A stretch of DNA of 6,149 nucleotides, taken from an uncultured Anaerolineales bacterium. Its GTDB lineage: Bacteria; Chloroflexota; Anaerolineae; Anaerolineales; UBA11657. The position numbers and the translations under genes are program-made. A model generated the notes under the pieces. That model was not told the DNA's origin. It saw nothing but the letters and a program-made list of their open reading frames with translations, and did no database searches. Within the stretch, counting starts at the first letter, position 1. Each line of letters begins with the position of its first letter. The DNA is taken from NCBI GenBank assembly GCA_913031335.1, contig CAJWGI010000089.1, positions 1 through 6,149 on the forward strand. Direction: 5' to 3'. Of this stretch, positions 1 through 5,124 are shown piece after piece.

Positions 1-2
1 TT

Positions 3-959
3 GCCTACGTGCTTGCCATGGAGGAAATCTGCAAGGTGGACGCCTCGCACGGCACGATCATGAGCACCAACAATTCGCTGGTCTGTCATGGGCTGCTCAA
101 GTACGGCACGGAGGCGCAAAAGCAACGCTATCTCGTGTCGGTGGCAAGCGGCGAGAAGATCGGGGCGTATTCTCTGACCGAACCAATGTCTGGCTCCGAT
201 GCCGGCAGCATGCGCTCGCGGGCGGTGCGCTCAGATGTGGGCTATGTGATAAACGGGCGCAAAAGCTGGGTGACGAGCGCCCCCGTGGCCGATTTTGTCG
301 TGCTGTTCACAATGACTGCGCCGGAGAAAAAGCACCACGGCATCACCGCATTCTTGGTGGAAACCGACCGGCCGGGCTTCAGCTTGGGCAAAACCGAGCC
401 CAAGTTGGGCGTTCGCGCCTCGGCCACCAGCGAAATCAACTTCGAAGACTACCACTGCCCGGCGGAGAACCGTTTGGGCAATGAGGGAGAGGGATTCAAG
501 ATCGCCATGACAGTACTCGATGCCGGGCGCATCGGGGTGGCAGCGCAGGCGCTGGGCATTGCCGAGGCCGCTTATGAGGCCTCGGTATCTTATTGCCGCG
601 AGCGCGAGGCCTTTGGCAAGAGAATCGGTGAATAACGGGGACTCCAGTTCCAGATTGCGGATATGAAGACCAGAATCGAAGCTGCGCGATTGCTTATCTA
701 CAATGCCGTGTTGACGAAAGAGCGATCCCGGCAGAACGGCAGCCGCTATACGCTGGAAGCGAGCATGGCAAAGCTGTACGCTTCCGAGGTGGCTATGGAG
801 TGTGCCCATCGCGCCGTGCAAATCCATGGCGGCATAGGCTATTCGAAATAACTTTCGGTCGAGCGCTACTTTCGCGACGCGAAAATCACCGAGATTTATG
901 AGGGCACCAGCGAGATTCAACGCATGGTGATCGCGCGAAATGAATTAGGGTTCCGATGA
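3..959 (+). pseudogene. Acyl-CoA dehydrogenase, 5'-truncated by window edge, interrupted by two in-frame TAA codons
   Basis: FAD-dependent acyl-CoA dehydrogenases oxidise acyl-CoA to 2-enoyl-CoA and pass electrons to electron-transfer flavoprotein. The frame is open from the left edge (codon 3-5) to TGA at 957-959, about 318 codons of a family usually near 380, so roughly 60 N-terminal residues lie outside. Family signatures appear in order: the flavin-binding YSLTEPMSGSDAG stretch, KSWVTSA, REAFGKRIGE, QIHGGIGYSK, and [21 protein letters not shown] near the end, where the Glu of YEGTSEIQ is the usual catalytic base in butyryl/medium-chain enzymes. Two ochre codons interrupt it at 633-635 (GE*RGLQFQIADMK) and 849-851 (GYSK*LSVERYF). 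Homologous sequence continues in the same frame after both, so these are point changes, not frameshifts; GAA to TAA would explain the second. Most likely a recently inactivated gene. Sequencing or assembly error is the main alternative. A protein ending at 633 would lack the C-terminal helical domain and the catalytic base. Confidence 0.88.
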
Positions 960-1067
960 TGGCCCGAAGCTATTGAATTTGTGGATGCGCTGCCAAAAAC
1001 CTCAACCGACAAGATTCAAAAACTCGTCTTGCGGGAAAGGGAGAAAACGTCATTGACGCTTTCGTGA
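960..1067 (+). pseudogene. Relic of the C-terminus of an AMP-forming acyl-CoA synthetase (about 35 codons)
   Basis: Immediately after the acyl-CoA dehydrogenase TGA, and in the same frame, 35 codons read WPEAIEFVDA, then LPKTSTDKIQK, then LVLREREK, ending at TGA 1065-1067. This is the pattern of the A10 region that closes AMP-forming acyl-CoA synthetases (normally LPKTxTGKIxK..LR), including the lysine used in the adenylation half-reaction (codon 1011-1013). The normally conserved glycine before that lysine is Asp here. No start codon, RBS or upstream synthetase domains exist, so the other ~500 residues were apparently deleted and the tail joined to the dehydrogenase 3' end. The GFR codons before 957 may already belong to the synthetase side of the junction. 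Assignment rests on a short motif, but the match is specific. The ~150-bp region 961-1110 is about 49% G+C by count, visibly lower than the intact genes around it. Confidence 0.68.
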
Positions 1068-1080
1068 GTATGACGAGAAT
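1053..1080 (+). promoter_or_regulatory. Possible sigma70-type promoter for the hydratase gene
   Basis: TTGACG (1053-1058, five of six to the -35 consensus) is followed after 16 nt by GAGAAT (1075-1080, four of six to TATAAT). Transcription would begin near 1087, giving a leader of about 25 nt before ATG 1112. It lies at the end of the synthetase relic, where a new promoter would be useful if upstream transcription were lost. This is a pattern match only; the -10 box is weak and the host sigma-factor consensus is unknown. Confidence 0.25.
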
Positions 1081-1098
1081 CCGTTCAATCCGTTGATT

Positions 1099-1104
1099 AA
1101 GGAG
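1099..1104 (+). promoter_or_regulatory. Ribosome binding site of the hydratase gene
   Basis: AAGGAG lies 7 nt upstream of ATG 1112, an ideal Shine-Dalgarno spacing. This fixes the start codon of the downstream gene and shows that it can be translated independently of the broken genes upstream. Confidence 0.8.
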
Positions 1105-1111
1105 ACGCCGC

Positions 1112-1903
1112 ATGGAACACAACCAAATTCAAACCTATCAGCACATACTTTTTGAAGTCTCCGAGAGAATTGCTCATGTGACGATGAACCAGCCCGCCCA
1201 CCGAAATGCCCTCTCGGTCGAACATATGCATGAGTTGACAGACTGTTTCCGCGCCATCGGAAAGAACCGGGACGTTGCCGTGGTCATTTTAAGTGGGAAC
1301 GGGCCGGCTTTTTGCGCCGGACATGACCTGCGAGAGATGATCGGGCAAAGCGCCGAATTCTATCGCACCATCTTCGATGTCTGCACAACGATGATGGACA
1401 CGATTCAAAACATCCCGCAGCCGGTCATCGCGCAGGTGCACGACATTGCCACTGCGGCCGGCTGTCAACTGGTCGCCACCTGTGACCTGGCTGTGGCCGC
1501 TGACACGGCGCGCTTCGCAACGCCCGGCGTAAAGATCGGCCTGTTCTGCTCGACGCCGATGGTGGCTGTCAGCCGCAATCTGCACCGCAAGAAGATGCTG
1601 GAGATGCTGCTGACAGGCGAACCGATTTCAGCGCGGGAAGCGCTATTGCATGGCCTAATCAACCGCGTTGTTCCCGCAGAATCCCTGCCGGATGAAACGC
1701 GGGCGCTGGCGGAACGCATAGCCGCCTCCAGTCCTTTCACTATCGGCGTCGGTAAGCAAGCGTTTTATCGGCAGTTGGAGATGCCGCAAACTCAAGCTTA
1801 CGCTTATGCCAAAGAGGTGATGTCATTGAACGCGCTGGCGCCGGATGCGCAGGAGGGCATGTGCGCTTTTTTGGAAAAGCGGCAGCCGCAGTGGAGCAGA
1901 TGA
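1112..1903 (+). CDS. Enoyl-CoA hydratase/isomerase family protein, ECHDC3-like, lacking classical catalytic glutamates
   Basis: A 263-residue crotonase-fold protein, normal length for the family. Residues 12-25 begin the fold, NQPAHRNALS (26-35) is the usual N-terminal CoA-side signature, FCAGHDL (67-73) carries the first oxyanion-hole loop, and ATAAGCQLVATCDLA (113-127) the second. ATPGVKIGLFCSTPMV (136-151), with the GLFCSTPM stretch, is characteristic of the ECHDC3-like subgroup. LLTGEPISAREALLHGLINRVVP (166-188) is the usual C-terminal half of the core. By alignment with rat mitochondrial hydratase, Glu144 corresponds to Gln119 and Glu164 to Gly139, so the two acids that activate water are missing. 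CoA-ester binding is likely; hydratase activity is doubtful, and isomerase, hydrolase-like or auxiliary roles are possible. The start is supported by AAGGAG 7 nt upstream. The gene follows the synthetase relic and precedes a propionyl-CoA synthetase-like gene by 155 nt, all on the same strand. Confidence 0.9.
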   Translation: MEHNQIQTYQHILFEVSERIAHVTMNQPAHRNALSVEHMHELTDCFRAIGKNRDVAVVILSGNGPAFCAGHDLREMIGQSAEFYRTIFDVCTTMMDTIQNIPQPVIAQVHDIATAAGCQLVATCDLAVAADTARFATPGVKIGLFCSTPMVAVSRNLHRKKMLEMLLTGEPISAREALLHGLINRVVPAESLPDETRALAERIAASSPFTIGVGKQAFYRQLEMPQTQAYAYAKEVMSLNALAPDAQEGMCAFLEKRQPQWSR

Positions 1904-1937
1904 GATCTCCACATGTTAATTGCCTGCGGAATGGCGT

Positions 1938-1973
1938 TTTGCCTGTGATTGTGCCCGTGCAACCACAGGCAAA
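1938..1973 (+). promoter_or_regulatory. Stem-loop in the leader of the propionyl-CoA synthetase gene
   Basis: TTTGCCTGTG (1938-1947) pairs perfectly with CACAGGCAAA (1964-1973), a 10-bp stem enclosing 16 nt. Inside it, after one A/C mismatch, TTG (1949-1951) can pair with CAA (1960-1962). No T-run follows on either strand, so it is not a canonical intrinsic terminator. It could be an attenuator arm, an RNA-stabilising hairpin between the two genes, or an operator. Confidence 0.45.
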
Positions 1974-1996
1974 CTGAACTGCCCGGCAGGTTGCAC
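1957..1996 (+). promoter_or_regulatory. Second inverted repeat, competing with the 1938-1973 stem
   Basis: GTGCAACC (1957-1964) is the exact reverse complement of GGTTGCAC (1989-1996), with 24 nt between the arms. The left arm overlaps the loop and the right-arm edge of the 1938-1973 stem, so the two structures cannot form fully together. A smaller dyad, CTGCC-C-GGCAG (1979-1989), sits between the arms. The whole spacer 1904-2058 holds no gene I can support. Regulation is only inferred from the geometry. Confidence 0.35.
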
Positions 1997-2048
1997 AGCA
2001 TTGGATGGCGGCGTGGGCGCGCTGAAATACGCGAGCTTTGGCTCTTTC

Positions 2049-2053
2049 GGAGG
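2049..2053 (+). promoter_or_regulatory. Ribosome binding site that decides the start of the propionyl-CoA synthetase gene
   Basis: GGAGG lies 5 nt before ATG 2059. The frame is open further upstream to a TTG at 2038, but that start has no Shine-Dalgarno sequence, and the GGAGG would then lie inside the coding region. ATG 2059, giving the N-terminus MSTTYEQAY, is therefore preferred. Confidence 0.8.
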
Positions 2054-2058
2054 TATGT

Positions 2059-3945
2059 ATGTCAACCACATATGAACAAGCATATGTGCATTCCCTGACG
2101 AATCCAGAAGAGTTCTGGGCACAAAAGGCTGAGGAAGTCCATTGGTACAAGCGCTGGCACACAGTGCTCGACGATTCGCTCCCGCCGTTCTACCGCTGGT
2201 TTGTCGGGGGAAAGATTAACAGTTGCTACAATGCACTAGACCTGCACGTGGAAAACGGGCGTGGGGAGCAACTGGCGTTGGTTTACGATAGCCCGGTCAC
2301 CAACTCAGTGCGCACCTTCACCTACCGCGAGCTACTGGAGCGGGTGGCACGATTTGCTGGCGCGCTTGCCGCACAGGGCGTTCAGAGGGGTGACCGTGTG
2401 ATTATCTACATGCCCATGGTGCCGGAGGCGGCCATCGCCATGCTGGCCTGCGCCCGCATCGGCGCGATCCACTCGGTGGTGTTCGGCGGCTTCGCGGCCA
2501 ATGAGCTGGCGACCCGCATTGATGACGCTAGGCCGAAGCTGATTTTGGCCGCATCCTGTGGCATCGAAGTAGACCGTATTGTGCCCTACAAACCGCTGCT
2601 CGATCAGGCCATCGAGCTTGCTGAGACCAAACCTGAACGCTGCATCATCCTGCAGCGACCCCAGGCACAGGCCGAGATGGTCGCCAGGCGCGACCTCGAT
2701 TGGACCGAGTTGGCTGCTGCTGCCCAGCCGGTTGACTGTGTGCCAGTGGCTGCCACAGATCCGCTTTACATTCTCTATACCTCCGGCACCACGGGTATGC
2801 CGAAAGGCGTGGTGCGCGACAATGGTGGCCACTTGGTCGCGCTAAAGTGGAGCATGAAGAATATCTACGGCGTGGACGGAGGTGATGTGTACTGGGCGGC
2901 CTCAGACGTGGGTTGGGTCGTGGGGCACTCGTACATCGTGTACGCCCCGCTCTTTATAGGCTGCACTTCGATATTGTACGAAGGGAAGCCAGTTGGTACG
3001 CCAGACCCGGGCGCGTTCTGGCGCGTGATCTCACAGTACGGCGTGAACGCCCTGTTCACTGCGCCAACCGCTTTCCGCGCCATCAAGCGTGAAGACCCCA
3101 ACGGCGACTTTTTGCGCAAGTATGACTTGGACACCTTCCGCACCCTCTTCCTGGCGGGCGAGCGCTGCGACCCCGACACGCTGCTGTGGGCGCGGGAGCA
3201 ACTCCAGGTGCCGGTCATCGATCACTGGTGGCAGACTGAAACCGGTTGGCCTATCGGCGCCAATTGCATCGGGCTGGGAATGTTGCCGGTAAAACCGGGC
3301 TCCTGCACTAAGCCTGTCCCTGGCTACGATGTGCGCGTGCTGGATGATGACGGCACGGAGGTGGAAGCCAACCAGATCGGGAACATCGCCGTGAAAATGC
3401 CGCTGCCGCCGGGCTGCCTACTAACTCTGTGGAACAACGACGATGGTTTTCAAGAAGCTTACCTGAGCCAGTACCCGGGCTACTACCTTACCGCCGATGC
3501 CGGCTTCAAAGATGAAGACGGTTATCTTTCTATCATGAGCCGCACCGATGACATCATCAACGTGGCCGGACACCGGCTCTCCACGGGCGCAATGGAGGAG
3601 GTGTTGGCCGACCATCCCGATGTGGCAGAGTGCGCTGTGATCGGCGCTGCGGACGATCTCAAGGGGCAGCTTCCGCTGGGCTTTGTGGTGCTCAAAGCGG
3701 GGGTGGCACGCGGTCACGAGGCAATTGCGCCGGAACTTATCCAGATGGTGCGCGCGAAGATCGGCCCGGTGGCATCCTTCAAAACGGCGCTTGTGGTGGA
3801 GCGGCTGCCCAAAACCCGCTCCGGCAAGATTCTGCGCGGCACGATGAAAAAGATTGCCGACGGAGAAGAATATCGAACACCGGCTACCATTGACGACCCG
3901 GAGATTCTGCGCGAAATCGAAGCATCACTGGCGGATTTGAGCTAG
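2059..3945 (+). CDS. prpE: Propionyl-CoA synthetase-like AMP-forming acyl-CoA ligase (PrpE/ACSS3 type)
   Basis: Activates a short carboxylic acid, most likely propionate, with ATP and CoA to acyl-CoA, AMP and pyrophosphate in the cytoplasm. The 628-residue length fits PrpE. It begins with an acetyl-CoA-synthetase-type N-terminal domain (PEEFWAQKAEEVHWYKRW near residue 15, then PPFYRWFVGGKIN). Core motifs follow: YTSGTTGMPKG (240-250, ATP P-loop), directly followed by VVRDNGGH, which is characteristic of propionyl-CoA synthetases; WWQTETG (390-396); RTDDIINVAGHRLSTG (495-510, the hinge region); and PKTRSGKILRG with Lys590, the adenylation lysine that is an acylation-control site in PrpE and Acs. 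All catalytic motifs look intact. The carboxyltransferase gene downstream fits propionate use. Acetate, acrylate or 3-hydroxypropionate are alternative substrates that sequence alone cannot exclude. The next gene starts on the base after the stop codon, so they are surely cotranscribed. Confidence 0.93.
   Translation: MSTTYEQAYVHSLTNPEEFWAQKAEEVHWYKRWHTVLDDSLPPFYRWFVGGKINSCYNALDLHVENGRGEQLALVYDSPVTNSVRTFTYRELLERVARFAGALAAQGVQRGDRVIIYMPMVPEAAIAMLACARIGAIHSVVFGGFAANELATRIDDARPKLILAASCGIEVDRIVPYKPLLDQAIELAETKPERCIILQRPQAQAEMVARRDLDWTELAAAAQPVDCVPVAATDPLYILYTSGTTGMPKGVVRDNGGHLVALKWSMKNIYGVDGGDVYWAASDVGWVVGHSYIVYAPLFIGCTSILYEGKPVGTPDPGAFWRVISQYGVNALFTAPTAFRAIKREDPNGDFLRKYDLDTFRTLFLAGERCDPDTLLWAREQLQVPVIDHWWQTETGWPIGANCIGLGMLPVKPGSCTKPVPGYDVRVLDDDGTEVEANQIGNIAVKMPLPPGCLLTLWNNDDGFQEAYLSQYPGYYLTADAGFKDEDGYLSIMSRTDDIINVAGHRLSTGAMEEVLADHPDVAECAVIGAADDLKGQLPLGFVVLKAGVARGHEAIAPELIQMVRAKIGPVASFKTALVVERLPKTRSGKILRGTMKKIADGEEYRTPATIDDPEILREIEASLADLS
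2067..2088 (+). repeat. Perfect 8-bp inverted repeat just inside the propionyl-CoA synthetase coding region
   Basis: CACATATG (2067-2074) and CATATGTG (2081-2088) are exact reverse complements around a 6-nt spacer (AACAAG). Each arm contains the palindrome CATATG, so there is also a 12-bp direct repeat of that hexamer. The dyad starts 6 nt after the start codon. As RNA it forms an AT-rich hairpin near the initiating ribosome; as DNA it has the size of a dimeric regulator site. It may also be chance under coding constraint (codons 3-10). Confidence 0.4.
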
Positions 3946-4974
3946 ATGAAAGCAGTCCTCTTGCGCGAACATGGCGGCACTGAGGTTCTCGAATACACCG
4001 ATGTCGAAACCCCGCAGCCGGGCCCCGGCGAGGTGCTGGTTGATCTCAAGGCCGCAGCCCTCAATAGGCTTGACATCTGGGTGCGCGATGGCTGGCCGGG
4101 CATCAAGCTTGAATATCCACATATTTTAGGCGCGGATGGTGCGGGGCTGGTCGCGGAGTTGGGCGCGGAAGTCTCCGGCGTGCAGTCCGGTGACCGCGTC
4201 GCCATAAACCCGGACCTGTGGTGTGGCCGGTGCGTATACTGCGCCGCCGGTCAGGACAACCTTTGCGACAGCTGGCGGCTGCTGGGCGAATCGGCGCGGG
4301 GAACATACGCGCAGTACCTCGTCGTGCCGGAGCGCAACCTGCTGCCGCTGCCTGATACTGTGGGTTTTGAAACCGCGGCCGCGGCCTCTCTCGTCTATCT
4401 CACGGCTTGGCACAGCCTGATTACGCGCGGCAAATTGCGGGCGGGAGATAGAGTGTTGGTAGTGGGCGCCGGTGGGGGCGTGAACAGCGCCTGCATTCAG
4501 ATAGCGCATCTGGCCGGCGCACAGGTTTACGTGGTCGGATCCGACGCGGCGAAACTGGAGCAGGCCGAATCTCTCGGCGCGGATGAATTAATTGACCGCT
4601 CGAAGGAGGATTGGTCGAAGGCTATCTTCAAGTTGACGCGACGGCGTGGCGTGGATGTGGTTGTTGACAACGTGGGCGCGGAAACTTTTTTCCACAGCAT
4701 TCGCGCAGCCCGCAAAGGGGGGCGCATTCTCACTGTCGGAAACACTAGCGGCCCGAAGTTCGAGCTTGACAATCGCTATCTTTTCGGAAAGCATCTGACC
4801 ATAATTGGCTCTTCCATGGGGCCGCACACCGACTTCCTGACCGTGATGGGACTGGTCTTCGAGGACAAGTTGACGCCCGTGATTGATAGCACTTTCCCAT
4901 TGGCAGAAGCGCGGGCGGCGCAGCGCAAGCTGGAATCGGACGATTTTTTCGGCAAGATTGTGCTGCTTCCCTGA
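3946..4974 (+). CDS. Medium-chain dehydrogenase/reductase (zinc-type alcohol dehydrogenase/quinone or enoyl-CoA reductase-like)
   Basis: A cytoplasmic NAD(P)-dependent oxidoreductase of 342 residues, typical for the MDR superfamily. The GroES-like catalytic domain begins MKAVLLREHG, with PGPGEVLVDLKAAALNRLD (25-43). A structural zinc lobe is complete: Cys93, Cys96, Cys99 and Cys107 (C-x2-C-x2-C-x7-C). The Rossmann domain carries VLVVGAGGGVNSACIQIA (170-187). The catalytic zinc ligands of true alcohol dehydrogenases are not conserved: the usual Cys before the conserved Asp is Asn40, and the GHE motif is GADG (62-65). The active site may therefore be zinc-free, as in quinone reductase and enoyl-CoA reductase branches. 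The start ATG follows the ligase stop TAG with no gap and without a clear Shine-Dalgarno sequence, suggesting translational coupling. Between an acyl-CoA ligase and an acyl-CoA carboxylase, a 2-enoyl-CoA (for example acryloyl-CoA) reductase is attractive, but this is inference; alcohol or quinone substrates remain possible. Confidence 0.88.
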   Translation: MKAVLLREHGGTEVLEYTDVETPQPGPGEVLVDLKAAALNRLDIWVRDGWPGIKLEYPHILGADGAGLVAELGAEVSGVQSGDRVAINPDLWCGRCVYCAAGQDNLCDSWRLLGESARGTYAQYLVVPERNLLPLPDTVGFETAAAASLVYLTAWHSLITRGKLRAGDRVLVVGAGGGVNSACIQIAHLAGAQVYVVGSDAAKLEQAESLGADELIDRSKEDWSKAIFKLTRRRGVDVVVDNVGAETFFHSIRAARKGGRILTVGNTSGPKFELDNRYLFGKHLTIIGSSMGPHTDFLTVMGLVFEDKLTPVIDSTFPLAEARAAQRKLESDDFFGKIVLLP

Positions 4975-5124
4975 GCGTGCGCGGTTTTGCACAGCGGTAC
5001 AGGGTCGTAACTTACCCGGCTGCTGAGGTGTTAATCAGGGCGACGGTGGGTATTTCCATACCGAGGGCTGCAGCTGCCCCGGCTTATTCAGGTACATGGC
5101 GAAGGATTAATCGACAGATGATTT
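4975..5124. other. Spacer between reductase and carboxyltransferase genes
   Basis: No gene I can support lies in these 150 bases. The spacer contains a small hairpin GGTAT-TTCC-ATACC (5049-5062), a GGGC/GCCC dyad around the palindrome GCTGCAGC (5065-5079), and the palindrome GATTAATC (5105-5112). No T-run terminator and no convincing promoter pair is visible, so read-through from the reductase gene is plausible. AAGGA (5102-5106) is the only Shine-Dalgarno-like string, and it is too far from ATG 5125 to serve it well. Confidence 0.5.

Noticed and set aside
633..851. Genome-wide reassignment of TAA to a sense codon, since both dehydrogenase interruptions are TAA and the other visible genes end in TGA or TAG.
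   Set aside because: The other coding regions, well over 1,500 codons, contain no in-frame TAA, which is not expected if TAA were a usual sense codon. Four visible stop codons are too few to show TAA avoidance.
231..920. Long open frame on the minus strand opposite the dehydrogenase (about 229 codons).
   Set aside because: It is antisense to clear dehydrogenase homology, shows no recognisable family and no ribosome binding site; a shadow of G+C-rich coding sequence.
1079..1094. Direct repeat ATCCGTT-CA-ATCCGTT before the hydratase RBS.
   Set aside because: Only 7 bp, two copies, no known site; may be a small duplication without function.
1991..4995. The 9-mer TTGCACAGC occurs in both larger spacers (1991-1999 and 4987-4995), suggesting a shared regulator site.
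   Set aside because: Flanks do not match, no symmetry extends it, and one 9-mer match between two ~150-bp spacers is not far from chance.
5015..5093. Imperfect direct repeat CCCGGCT...AGGT in the spacer before the carboxyltransferase gene.
   Set aside because: The two copies (5015-5029, 5078-5093) have different internal spacing and sequence; too weak to call a repeat.
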